Below, in pieces: positions 17,275 through 25,546 of a DNA stretch of 64,000 bases. A program made the position numbers and the translations under genes. The notes under the pieces are model-generated. The model worked only from the letters and a program-made list of their open reading frames with translations. It made no database searches and had not been told where the DNA came from. This DNA comes from Parasalinivibrio latis. GTDB lineage: Bacteria > Pseudomonadota > Gammaproteobacteria > Enterobacterales > Vibrionaceae. The stretch lies in NCBI RefSeq assembly GCF_036825535.1, contig NZ_CP098812.1:3410001-3474000 (forward strand). The letters run 5' to 3'. Each line of letters opens with the position of its first letter. Position 1 is the stretch's first letter.

Positions 17275-18036
17275 TCAGATACCGCCGCCATCCACATTTT
17301 CTTCTTCCTCATGCAAACCACACTCGCGCTTGAGGCCGAAGAAACGGGTCTCTTCCTCGCTCATACCCGGTTCCCACTTGCGGGTCGTATGGGTATCCCC
17401 GACAGACAGGTAACCCTCATCCCAAAGTGGGTGGTATGGCAGGTCAAATTCTTTCAAATAGTAGTGTACGTCTTTATTGGTCCAGTCGATCACCGGCAGG
17501 AACTTAAACAGCCCATTCTGGATACCCAGGACTGGCAGCGTCGCCCGGCTGGAAGACTGCTCGCGGCGCAAGCCGGAAAACCAGGTGCGCGCACCCAAAT
17601 CATCCAATGCACGGCGCATTGGCTCTACCTTGTTGAGGCGGTTGTATTTTTCAATCCCCTCAACACCCTGCTCCCAAAGGCTCCCATACCGGGCCTCCTG
17701 CCAGGCTGCACTTTCCTTGGCGGTGTAAACACGCAGGTCAAGTTTCAGCCTTTCGGTCAGCTCATCGATAAAACGGTAGGTTTCCGGGAACAGGTAACCG
17801 GTATCGGTAAGGATCACCGGAACATCTGCCCGCACCTGGGTAACCAGGTGCAGCATCAGTGCAGCCTGGATCCCAAAGCTGGAGGAAAGAACAAACTCCC
17901 CTTCCAGGTTTTCCAGCGCCCAGGCAACCCTGTCCTGGGCGGACAGATTTTCCAGCTTGGCGTTGGTTTCAGCCAGCGCCAGCACCTGCTCTGCCCGGGT
18001 CATGGGCAGAAGCTCGGCCAGTCTGATATCAGGCAT
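17275..18036 (-). CDS. cysH: PAPS reductase
   Basis: This 253-residue thioredoxin-dependent enzyme reduces PAPS to sulfite and PAP. Visible are SSSFGIQAALMLHL (PP-loop variant), LTDTGYLFPETYRF, GLRREQSSSRATLP and the C-terminal catalytic ECGLH. The single motif Cys and absence of the paired CC motifs of APS reductases indicate PAPS as substrate, which agrees with the cysC gene. I chose the start MPDIRLAEL at 18036, with AGAGGGA upstream, to match E. coli CysH. It overlaps the end of cysI by 8 bp. An acidic tail EEEENVDGGGI after ECGLH is slightly longer than usual. Confidence 0.94.
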   Translation of the reverse strand: MPDIRLAELLPMTRAEQVLALAETNAKLENLSAQDRVAWALENLEGEFVLSSSFGIQAALMLHLVTQVRADVPVILTDTGYLFPETYRFIDELTERLKLDLRVYTAKESAAWQEARYGSLWEQGVEGIEKYNRLNKVEPMRRALDDLGARTWFSGLRREQSSSRATLPVLGIQNGLFKFLPVIDWTNKDVHYYLKEFDLPYHPLWDEGYLSVGDTHTTRKWEPGMSEEETRFFGLKRECGLHEEEENVDGGGI

Positions 18037-19717
18037 AGAAATCCCTCTTGGAGACCACAACCTCAGCAACAACACCGGCACGGATGACGAAATCACCGAA
18101 GGATTCACCTTCTTCGCGCTCTTTGGCCCAGCGGCCAATCAATCCGTCCAGCTCTTCGAGGATTTGTGCCTCAGTGATGTTCTCTTTATACATCTTTGGA
18201 ATCCGGGTACCGTTGACGTTTCCGCCAAGGTGCAGGTTGTAGCGGCCCATGGCTTTACCCACCAGGCCAATTTCCGCCAGCATTGCGCGTCCACACCCGT
18301 TAGGGCAGCCGGTAACCCGGAACACGATGGCCTCATCAGCCACACCGTGTTTTTGCTGGATTTGCTCAATGTCAGTAACAAACCCAGGCAGAAAACGCTC
18401 AGCTTCAGCCATTGCCAACGGGCATGTCGGCAAGGCAACACACGCCATGGACTGTTTGCGAAGCTCACTGACACCGTCATCAATCAGGCCATGCTCTCGG
18501 GCCAGCTTTTCGATCCTGGCTTTGTCCTTTTTCGGCACACCGCCAATGATCAGGTTCTGGTTCGATGTCATGCGGAAATCACCTTTATGGATCCTGGCAA
18601 TTTCAGCTACCCCGGTTTTCAGCGGCTTGCCCGGGTAATCCAACAGGCGTCCGTTCTCAATAAACAGTGTCAGGTGATGTTTACCGTCGATGCCTTCCAC
18701 CCAGCCAAAACGGTCTCCACGGTGGGTAAATTCATACGGGCGGCTTTCTTCAAACGCAATAGCGGCACGTTTTTCCACTTCTGCTTTAAAGACATCTGTC
18801 CCGACACGATCAAGGGTGTACTTGGTCTTGGCATTCTTACGGTTGCTGCGGTTACCCATATCACGCTGGGTGGTTACTACAGCCGCGGCCACCGCCAGCG
18901 TATGCTCTTTGGCAATAAAGCCCAGGTCGTCAGCACGACGCGGATACGTAGAAGTGTCACCATGGGTCATCGCCAGGCCGCCACCGACCAGCACGTTGAA
19001 GCCCACCAGCTCACCTCCTTCCTCTATGGCAACGAAGTTCAGGTCGTTAGCATGTACATCCACATCGTTGTAAGGCGGAATCGTGACCGTGGTCTTGAAC
19101 TTACGCGGCAGGTAAGTGCTGCCGAGGATCGGTTCTTCTTCCTCGGTGGTTTCTACTTTCTCACCATCGAGGAAAATCTCTGCATAGGCACGGGATTTTG
19201 GCAGCAGGTGCTCACTGATCTTACGCGCCCAGTCATAGGCTTCCTGGTGGAGCTTTGACTGAAACGGATTGGTGGTACAAAGCACATTACGGTTTACATC
19301 CCCGGCCGTGGCAATAGAGTCAATGCCTATACTTGCCAGCGTCTGGTGCATCAGTTTGATATTCGGCTTCAGCACACCGTGAAACTGGAATGTCTGGCGT
19401 GTGGTAAGTCGAATACTGCCGTACATGGTGTAGTCAGTCGCAAACTTATCGATAGCCAACCACTGCTGCGGGGTGATAATGCCGCCCGGCATACGGGCTC
19501 GCAGCATCACATTGTGCAGAGGCTCCAGTTTTTGCTTGGTACGCTCTGGGCGGATATCACGGTCATCCTGTTGGTACATGCCATGAAAACGGATCAACTG
19601 GAAATTGTCGCCGTTAAAGCCACCGGTAATCCGATCCTGCAGATCCTGCTCGATCGTGCCACGCAGAAACCCACTCTCACGCTTGAGGCGTTCGTTATCA
19701 GATAATTTTTCGCTCAT
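18029..19717 (-). CDS. cysI: Sulfite reductase hemoprotein beta-subunit
   Basis: This 562-residue subunit reduces sulfite to sulfide with six electrons on a siroheme-[4Fe-4S] centre. The four cluster cysteines appear as CVALPTCPLAMAEAERF and CPNGCGRAM. The repeated sulfite-reductase half-domains include TTRQTFQFHG and MTSNQNLIIGGV. Its ATG overlaps the cysJ stop (TAATG) and its end overlaps the cysH start, so the three genes are tightly coupled. CysG upstream supplies siroheme. Confidence 0.95.
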   Translation of the reverse strand: MSEKLSDNERLKRESGFLRGTIEQDLQDRITGGFNGDNFQLIRFHGMYQQDDRDIRPERTKQKLEPLHNVMLRARMPGGIITPQQWLAIDKFATDYTMYGSIRLTTRQTFQFHGVLKPNIKLMHQTLASIGIDSIATAGDVNRNVLCTTNPFQSKLHQEAYDWARKISEHLLPKSRAYAEIFLDGEKVETTEEEEPILGSTYLPRKFKTTVTIPPYNDVDVHANDLNFVAIEEGGELVGFNVLVGGGLAMTHGDTSTYPRRADDLGFIAKEHTLAVAAAVVTTQRDMGNRSNRKNAKTKYTLDRVGTDVFKAEVEKRAAIAFEESRPYEFTHRGDRFGWVEGIDGKHHLTLFIENGRLLDYPGKPLKTGVAEIARIHKGDFRMTSNQNLIIGGVPKKDKARIEKLAREHGLIDDGVSELRKQSMACVALPTCPLAMAEAERFLPGFVTDIEQIQQKHGVADEAIVFRVTGCPNGCGRAMLAEIGLVGKAMGRYNLHLGGNVNGTRIPKMYKENITEAQILEELDGLIGRWAKEREEGESFGDFVIRAGVVAEVVVSKRDFYA

Positions 19718-21534
19718 TAGTACACATCCTTTTGATAACGTTTGGCTTTGCGCAGTTCATTCAGATAATCAGACGCCTCGGAAGCACTTTTTCCACCGTG
19801 TTGCTCTATTACAGCCAGCAACGCGCCGTGAACATCTTTCGCCATCAGGTTGGCATCACCACAGATATAAATATGTGCGCCTTCGGCAATCCACTTCCAC
19901 ACCTCGGCACCTTGTTCAAGAATGCGGTGCTGTACATAAACCTTTTCTTTCTGGTCACGGCTGAAAGCAACGTCTGCACGGGTCAACAAGCCGGATTTAA
20001 GGTATTTCTGCCACTCCACCTGGTAAAGGAAGTCTTCGGTAAATGTGCGGTCGCCAAAGAACAGCCAGTTTTTCCCTTCAGCATCACGGGCCTCACGCTC
20101 CTGGATAAAACTGCGGAACGGCGCAATACCGGTACCCGGGCCAATCATGATGACCGGGGTATTATCATCAGCTGGCAATTTGAAGTTATTGTTATGCTCT
20201 ACAAAAACTTTCACCTTGCCGCCCTCTTCAAGGCCATGGCCAAGGAAGCTTGATGCGCCGCCCCGGCGGGTGTTGTCACCGACAGCGTATTCCACCACAC
20301 CCACTGTCAGGTGTACTTCTTCACCCACATCTTCCTGGCTTGAGGCAATTGAATACAAACGCGGGGTCAGTCGGCGAAGGAGCCCGGTCAATTGCTCGGC
20401 GTCCAGTTTCACTTTCTTCTCACCCAGCACATCCACCAATTGGGTGTGTGCTGAGTAGTCGCGGAGTTTGTCTTTATCTTCGGCCAGTTTTGCCAGTTTC
20501 TTGCTGCCAGACAGCTCAGCCACCTTGGCAACCTGCTGGGGGTTACTGGAGGTAATTTCGTACTTCGACACCAGTGCATCACGAAGGCTAAGGTTTTCCC
20601 CATCGACCTCTATGCTTTCATCACCGGTCAGGCCGACTTTTGCCAGGATCTCATCTGCAAGGGCTGGATCATTTTCATACCAAACACCCAGGGCATCACC
20701 CGGCTGGTAAGACAGACCGGATTCACCAAGATCGATCTCGACGTGGCGAACATCCTTGGTTGAATTGCGACCTGTGATTTTCTGGCTTACCAACAGCTCA
20801 GCTTCATAAGGAGACTGCTTGGTATAAGAGTTGGCAACAGACTGCGCTACCGGGTGGAGGGGAATGACACCTGCTGGCTCTCCGCCACCAATGGTCTCTT
20901 TTACTTTTTCGAGTGCAGCCTTGCGCCACTCCGCTGCCGGAGCATCGTAATCCACGTCACAGTCAAGACGATCGACAATGCGCTCACCACCCAGCTTGGC
21001 AAAAGTTTCATCAAAGTCTTTTGCCGTCTGGCAGAAAAACTCGTAGCTCGAATCACCAAGGCCGATTACCGCAAACTTCACGCCATCCATCTTTGGGGCT
21101 TTCTTTGAGCGGATAAACTCATGCAGATCGACAGCATTCTCCGGCGGTTCACCTTCACCGTATGTGGAGGTCACCACAACCACATGGGTTTCTTTACCCA
21201 GGTTTTTCGGTTTGTAATCGTCTGCTGCAAACAGGCTGACTGCCACGCCATCTGCTTCGGCGTCGGATTTGAGCGCTTCAGCGACACCTTTGGCGTTGCC
21301 GGTTTGCGAGGCATAGATAATGGTAAGTTTCCCTGCCGGCTGAGCCGCTGCCGCAGGAACACCTGTGGGCAGACCTTCTGCCGGTGCAGCAGTCTGATTT
21401 TGGCTGAGACCCCAGAAATAACCGCTAATCCACGCCAGTTGCTGTGGCGTCAGCTCGGAGACGGCCTGTTTGAGCTGGCCGATTTGCTGATCATTTAGCG
21501 GGCTGGCGAGAGCCGAGAGCTCCTTGAGTAACAT
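19717..21534 (-). CDS. cysJ: Sulfite reductase flavoprotein alpha-subunit
   Basis: This 605-residue diflavin reductase passes electrons from NADPH to CysI. A short N-terminal segment precedes the flavodoxin domain (about 72-210, TIIYASQTGNAKGVAEAL). The FAD-binding domain has RLYSIASS, and the NADP domain has IMIGPGTGIAPFRSFIQER and ICGDANLMAKDV. It ends with the family's YQKDVY. It heads the leftward cysJIH operon, with about 110 bp to the next gene for its promoter; CysB control is likely but not shown. Confidence 0.95.
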   Translation of the reverse strand: MLLKELSALASPLNDQQIGQLKQAVSELTPQQLAWISGYFWGLSQNQTAAPAEGLPTGVPAAAAQPAGKLTIIYASQTGNAKGVAEALKSDAEADGVAVSLFAADDYKPKNLGKETHVVVVTSTYGEGEPPENAVDLHEFIRSKKAPKMDGVKFAVIGLGDSSYEFFCQTAKDFDETFAKLGGERIVDRLDCDVDYDAPAAEWRKAALEKVKETIGGGEPAGVIPLHPVAQSVANSYTKQSPYEAELLVSQKITGRNSTKDVRHVEIDLGESGLSYQPGDALGVWYENDPALADEILAKVGLTGDESIEVDGENLSLRDALVSKYEITSSNPQQVAKVAELSGSKKLAKLAEDKDKLRDYSAHTQLVDVLGEKKVKLDAEQLTGLLRRLTPRLYSIASSQEDVGEEVHLTVGVVEYAVGDNTRRGGASSFLGHGLEEGGKVKVFVEHNNNFKLPADDNTPVIMIGPGTGIAPFRSFIQEREARDAEGKNWLFFGDRTFTEDFLYQVEWQKYLKSGLLTRADVAFSRDQKEKVYVQHRILEQGAEVWKWIAEGAHIYICGDANLMAKDVHGALLAVIEQHGGKSASEASDYLNELRKAKRYQKDVY

Positions 21535-21647
21535 GACACGACATTCCTTCTCCGTTAAGTGGTGTTAGATTAGCCACTACACCAAATAACAAGAAAGAAT
21601 AGATGAGCATGTTTTATAACAAATGAGGATAATAGGTGGGCATGAAG

Positions 21648-21881
21648 TCACACTTCATCGACAATTCTGACCTGACGAAAGCCGACTTCTAGTGCATTGA
21701 CCGTGGCCATATCTGCACTTTCAAAACAGATTTCGACTCCCAAACGGTCAGTCATCGGCACTAATCCCCCTCTGGCATGCCGAAATTCAACAATCCATCC
21801 CTGATTCTGGATAGAAGGCTCTACAACCGCTTCCACCAGCAATTCCTGAGAGTACAGCACCTGCAACTGGTCTTTCGTCAT
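21648..21881 (-). CDS. Small conserved-looking protein of unknown function
   Basis: This is a 77-residue protein if it starts at MTKDQLQVLYSQELL. The frame is open to 21959, but that ATG lies inside the hairpin ending the neighbouring gene, so I prefer 21881, with AGGCAAGCGGA upstream. It contains VEFRHARGGLVPMTD and ends VGFRQVRIVDEV. No signal, helix bundle or cysteine pair is visible. It follows the outer-membrane gene across a terminator and lies upstream of cysJ. Similar short proteins occur in Vibrio genomes, sometimes labelled as plasmid replication proteins, but I have no evidence for that role. Confidence 0.5.
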   Translation of the reverse strand: MTKDQLQVLYSQELLVEAVVEPSIQNQGWIVEFRHARGGLVPMTDRLGVEICFESADMATVNALEVGFRQVRIVDEV

Positions 21882-21948
21882 TCCGCTTGCCTGTTTACCA
21901 AGAGGTCTTTGTAAAGGTGGTACAAAGTCAGGCGTTTCGCAAACAGAA

Positions 21949-21972
21949 AGACCCCGCATAAGTGCGAGGTCT
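21949..21972 (-). terminator. Terminator of the outer-membrane barrel gene
   Basis: AGACCCCGCA pairs with TGCGAGGTCT (one mismatch). Read leftward it is followed by TTTCTGTTTG. Confidence 0.7.
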
Positions 21973-22007
21973 CATATTAGGGATAACTTAAAAGTGGATT
22001 GCAGGTA

Positions 22008-22652
22008 TTAGAAATCCAGCTCGGCACCCAGGAAGAAGCCGTCGACTTCGACTTTGCCGTTATTTTTCCACACACCATCAAAATCGTAATCCATCATGCG
22101 GTAACCGCCACGCAGGTTCAGATCAGCCACAGCCAAAGGCAGGGACCACTGGATACCGGCACGCATATCACGGGTGGTGTTGTCATCATAAGCACCAGCG
22201 TTAACTGTTGCGAATACACCCAGGCCAGTCATAGGCAGATTGACACGAGCATCACCGAAAACAGCGGGTACCCACTCGTCAAAAGAATGCACTCCAATAT
22301 TACCATTTTGGAAATTCTGAAGAGTTACACCCAAGTCCAGAGATACCAGGTCGTTATCAAGAATTTCGTAATAAGCAGTGTAATCGACCTGATCGAAAGA
22401 AGCAGCAGAACCGTTTGAACCAATCTCTACCGGTGTAAATCCAATGCGGGCATTAGGAATCAGCGGAATTGGGTGTTCCAATGCTACGTAACCGGAAAAA
22501 ACGGTATCCACATCATTGTATTCTGTGTTGTTTACTTTTCCGTCAGCAAACCAACCGTCTACAGCTGCTTTACCGCCCAGCAGGACATCAGCGTGGGCTG
22601 GAACGGCAGAAACCGCAGCCAGGGCAGCAAGGGTCAAAAGCGTCTTTTTCAT
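22008..22652 (-). CDS. Outer-membrane beta-barrel protein, TIGR04219 type
   Basis: This is a 214-residue exported protein with a signal peptide (MKKTLLTLAALAAVSAVPAHA). The mature part alternates polar and aromatic or hydrophobic residues in strand-like stretches. It begins DVLLGGKAAVDGWFADG and ends in FFLGAELDF, with the terminal Phe typical of barrels assembled by BAM. The pattern matches the TIGR04219 family seen in Vibrio and Shewanella (family knowledge); the function is unknown. It is a single gene with its own terminator. Confidence 0.78.
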   Translation of the reverse strand: MKKTLLTLAALAAVSAVPAHADVLLGGKAAVDGWFADGKVNNTEYNDVDTVFSGYVALEHPIPLIPNARIGFTPVEIGSNGSAASFDQVDYTAYYEILDNDLVSLDLGVTLQNFQNGNIGVHSFDEWVPAVFGDARVNLPMTGLGVFATVNAGAYDDNTTRDMRAGIQWSLPLAVADLNLRGGYRMMDYDFDGVWKNNGKVEVDGFFLGAELDF

Positions 22653-22760
22653 TGGGTGTCCTTTGTTTCAAGGGTCTTGATAGGAATCTGCTGCAAACTA
22701 TATCAGACGACTGGCGGATTTTCCCCTGATAACCGTCAGATTTGCGTGGAAATTAAGCAA

Positions 22761-22786
22761 ATCGGAATCCGTTTCCGGACTCCGAT
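22761..22786 (-). terminator. Terminator of pspG
   Basis: An 11-bp stem ATCGGAATCCG with CGGACTCCGAT (one wobble) has a 4-nt loop. Read leftward it is followed by TTTGCTTAATTT. Confidence 0.6.
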
Positions 22787-22808
22787 TCCAATATTCATGG
22801 GTAATTTA

Positions 22809-23051
22809 TCAGCGATAACGCCTTTGTTGACGGTAGTAGCGTTTAGCCGGGGATGTTTTATCTTTTCTCCACAGCCAGATTCCGACAGCGATCACCAACA
22901 GCCAAGGCAGCAGCTTAAACATCACGCCGACCATACCGGCCACCAGCATCAGGACAAAGGCAACGCCCAGAGCCAGTGCCACTCCCAGAAAGCTTACGCC
23001 GGTTACCACCAACATTAACGCAAAACCGACAAGAAACAGTAATTCAGCCAT
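22809..23051 (-). CDS. pspG: Phage shock protein G
   Basis: This 80-residue inner-membrane protein has two hydrophobic stretches (about 2-30 and 35-60) including MAELLFLVGFALML and FKLLPWLLVIAVGIWLW, and a basic tail ending RQQRRYR. This matches PspG of E. coli in length, sequence and position beside dusA. The start at 23051 has AAGGAGGAAGA directly upstream. PspG belongs to the envelope-stress Psp regulon driven by PspF and sigma-54, and a sigma-54 promoter is visible here. No other psp gene is in the window. Confidence 0.85.
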   Translation of the reverse strand: MAELLFLVGFALMLVVTGVSFLGVALALGVAFVLMLVAGMVGVMFKLLPWLLVIAVGIWLWRKDKTSPAKRYYRQQRRYR

Positions 23052-23082
23052 TTTCTTCCTCCTTCTCGTTTCACATGTACAC

Positions 23083-23098
23083 AGCAATTCGCACGCCA
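23083..23098 (-). promoter_or_regulatory. Sigma-54 promoter of pspG
   Basis: Read leftward the site is TGGCGTG, CGAA, TTGCT, fitting TGGCACG-N4-TTGCW with the invariant GG and GC. The GC element is about 32 bp before the pspG start. PspF control is expected from E. coli; I could not define a PspF site. Confidence 0.75.
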
Positions 23099-23142
23099 AC
23101 TCTTTAAAATCAGCGTAATAACATTATTTTTCATGCAGATAG

Positions 23143-23172
23143 AAAAGAGGAGGCATTCTAGCCTCCTCTTCT
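23143..23172 (-). terminator. Terminator of dusA
   Basis: AAGAGGAGGC pairs with GCCTCCTCTT over a 6-nt loop and is followed leftward by TTCTATCT. It separates dusA from the sigma-54-driven pspG. Confidence 0.75.
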
Positions 23173-23220
23173 TAAAATCAGTAATCTGGCGAAATTCACC
23201 AAGCTATTTAGTGAAGTTGA

Positions 23221-24273
23221 CTATACATCCAATTCTGCCGGGATAAATGCCAGAGCCTTTTGCAGTACTTCCACACCCGCACCCGGCTTATGGGCATTTT
23301 CACTGATATGGCGGCGCCAGCCCCGTGCCCCCGGCATATTCTGGAAGAGTCCCAGCATATGGCGTGTGATATGACCCAGGTAAGTACCCTTGCCCAGTTG
23401 CTCTTCAATGTACGGGTACATAGATTCCACTACCGCAGAGCGTTTCACAACCGGCTTGTTTTCACCATACAGGCGCTGGTCTATTTCAGCCATCATGTAA
23501 GGGTTCTGGTATGCCTCACGGCCTATCATCACACCGTCCATATACTTGAGGTGTTCCTCGGCTTCTTCCAAGGTTTTTACACCGCCGTTGATTGCCATCA
23601 GAAGGTGAGGGAATTCTTTTTTCAGCTGGTATACACGTGGGTAGTCCAGTGGTGGAATTTCACGGTTTTCTTTCGGGCTAAGACCACTCAACCAGGCTTT
23701 ACGGGCATGGATGGTGAACTGCTCACACCCTCCCTTGTCACTTACCGTGCTGATAAAATCACGCAGGAACTCGTAAGAGTCCTGATCATCAATACCGATA
23801 CGGGTTTTTACAGTGACCGGGATATCCACCACTTCACGCATCGCAGCAACACATTGCGCCACAAGCTCAGCTTCGCCCATCAGGCACGCACCAAACTTGC
23901 CATTTTGCACCCGGTCTGACGGACAGCCCACATTAAGGTTAATCTCATCGTAACCACGTTCTTGGGCCAGCTTGGCACAGTGAGCCAAATCTGCCGGGTT
24001 TGAACCACCAAGCTGCAAAGCAACCGGATGCTCTTCCTCGTTGTATTTAAGGAAATCACCCTTGCCGTGAATAATCGCACCGGTGGTGACCATCTCAGTG
24101 TATAGCAGACCACGCTGAGTCAACTTGCGATGAAAGAAACGGCAGTGGCGGTCGGTCCAATCCAGCATAGGAGCAACAGAAAAACGCATCATAGGCAGCT
24201 CCGCAGTAAATGGCTGTACGGCATCCTGCACAGAAGAAACGTTTTCAGTGGAAATCGGTTGGTTGTTCAGCAT
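23221..24273 (-). CDS. dusA: tRNA-dihydrouridine synthase A
   Basis: This 350-residue FMN enzyme reduces uridines in the tRNA D-loop. It has the TIM-barrel landmarks of DusA: FSVAPMLDWTDRHCRFFHR, LYTEMVTTGAIIHG, INLNVGCPSDRVQNG with the catalytic Cys, TVKTRIGIDD, HARKAWLSGLSPKENREIPP, INGGVKTLEEA and GLFQNMPGARGWRRH. The first 28 residues are variable, so a later start is possible. It is upstream of pspG, as in E. coli, and divergent from zur. Confidence 0.94.
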   Translation of the reverse strand: MLNNQPISTENVSSVQDAVQPFTAELPMMRFSVAPMLDWTDRHCRFFHRKLTQRGLLYTEMVTTGAIIHGKGDFLKYNEEEHPVALQLGGSNPADLAHCAKLAQERGYDEINLNVGCPSDRVQNGKFGACLMGEAELVAQCVAAMREVVDIPVTVKTRIGIDDQDSYEFLRDFISTVSDKGGCEQFTIHARKAWLSGLSPKENREIPPLDYPRVYQLKKEFPHLLMAINGGVKTLEEAEEHLKYMDGVMIGREAYQNPYMMAEIDQRLYGENKPVVKRSAVVESMYPYIEEQLGKGTYLGHITRHMLGLFQNMPGARGWRRHISENAHKPGAGVEVLQKALAFIPAELDV

Positions 24274-24531
24274 TTTTGCTCCGGCTAGACTGAGAAAATC
24301 TCGGTAAATCCTGCTCTCCGGCAGTACATCAAACGCCGGGGCGCGCGATCTTAACGGATTTTGTTTAAAAACCCAACACGCAGCCCAAATGAATAGAAGT
24401 TGCCTCCATCATACACTTCGCAATATTTGTGACTAAAGTTAATACTATAGGTGTCAGATAAGCTTAGAGAGATGCCAAACGGAACGGCTGTTGTTAGAAT
24501 GTCAAAATATATTCAGCCATTTCGAGGGGAT

Positions 24532-24987
24532 ATGGTCAGTCACCAGCAATTGTTAGCGCAGGCTCAGCAACTTTGCGAACAGCGGGGTGTTCGTCTTACC
24601 CCTCAGCGTGGGCGTGTACTTCAGCTGATTTTGTCCGATAACCGGGCTATTTCTGCGTATGAGTTGTTGGACCTTTTGCGGGAAACTGAGCCCCAGGCAA
24701 AGCCACCTACGGTTTACCGGGCACTCGATTTTCTGTTGGCTCAGGGCTTTGTTCATAAAGTTGAGTCAACCAACAGTTATATTGCCTGTCGTCATTTAGG
24801 TAAGCCGGAGCATTGCTCCCAGCTACTGATATGTGACAGTTGCGGAAATGTTGATGAATGCCATGCCGACGAGTTGGCCGAAATGTTAGGCCTCAAGGCA
24901 GATAATCATGGCTTTACCGTCAGTCATCATGTCGTGGAAACACACGGTCAATGCCTGCACTGCCAACAAAAACAAGGCCAAAAATAA
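24532..24987 (+). CDS. zur: Zinc uptake regulator Zur (Fur family)
   Basis: This is a 151-residue winged-helix repressor if started at MVSHQQLLAQAQQ. The frame is open to a GTG at 24451 with two other candidate starts; I chose 24532 by alignment to E. coli Zur and the GAGGGGA upstream. The DNA-binding part reads VRLTPQRGRVLQLI and AKPPTVYRALDFLLAQGFVHKVES, which is diagnostic of Zur over Fur. Structural zinc ligands CDSCG and CLHC and regulatory His residues (SHHVVETHGQC) are visible. It is the likely regulator of the zinc operon at 0.8-4.4 kb. A CheX-like gene begins 20 bp downstream. Confidence 0.92.
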   Translation: MVSHQQLLAQAQQLCEQRGVRLTPQRGRVLQLILSDNRAISAYELLDLLRETEPQAKPPTVYRALDFLLAQGFVHKVESTNSYIACRHLGKPEHCSQLLICDSCGNVDECHADELAEMLGLKADNHGFTVSHHVVETHGQCLHCQQKQGQK

Positions 24988-25007
24988 AAGGAAACAGAAG
25001 AACAATT

Positions 25008-25472
25008 ATGCGCGCAGAATTTGTAAACCCATTTCTGATCTCTTTACTCAATGTCATGAAGACCATGGCAACTATGGATTTGACACCTCAGAAGCCTCGC
25101 CTGAAAAAAGGTGAAGTCGCCAAAGGGGACGTTTCAGGTCTGATTGGTATGGTGGGGCCAAAAACCAAGGGTTCATTCTCTGTTACCTTTGAAGAAGGCC
25201 TCGCGCTTGAGATCATGAACCGTATGCTGGGTGAAAAGCCTGCGGAAATTAATGAAGAAGTGACCGATATGGTTGGCGAGATCACCAATATGGTTACCGG
25301 TGGTGCCAAACGTATTCTGGCAGAGCAAGGATTCGATTTTGATATGGCAACGCCTATTGTTGTGTCTGGTCTGAACCACACAATTACTCACAAGAGTGAA
25401 GGCCCGATTATCATCATGCCTTTCAACTCTGAATACGGTGCAGCTTACATCGAAATCTGTTTCGACAGTTGA
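25008..25472 (+). CDS. CheX-like chemotaxis phosphatase family protein
   Basis: This 154-residue single-domain protein of the CheC/CheX/FliY fold has the phosphatase-type motif E91-x-x-N94 in VGEITNMVTGGAKRIL. CheX-type helper features are GMVGPKTKGSFSVTFEEGLA and IIIMPFNS. CheX family members dephosphorylate CheY-P (family knowledge). Stand-alone copies outside chemotaxis operons are common in Vibrio, and their targets are mostly unknown. The start at 25008 has AAGGAAACAGAAGAAC upstream. It is 20 bp after zur and may share its transcript, but no functional link is known. Confidence 0.8.
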   Translation: MRAEFVNPFLISLLNVMKTMATMDLTPQKPRLKKGEVAKGDVSGLIGMVGPKTKGSFSVTFEEGLALEIMNRMLGEKPAEINEEVTDMVGEITNMVTGGAKRILAEQGFDFDMATPIVVSGLNHTITHKSEGPIIIMPFNSEYGAAYIEICFDS

Positions 25473-25502
25473 TTCACTCTCTTCTTGGTGTTAGCCCGAG
25501 AC

Positions 25503-25534
25503 AAAAATGCCGCGCATCAAGCGCGGCATTTTTT
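25503..25534. terminator. Bidirectional terminator between cheX-like gene and pgi
   Basis: ATGCCGCGC pairs with GCGCGGCAT over loop ATCAA, with A-run before and T-run after. The genes converge here. Confidence 0.85.
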
Positions 25535-25546
25535 ATAGCTGGCAGA

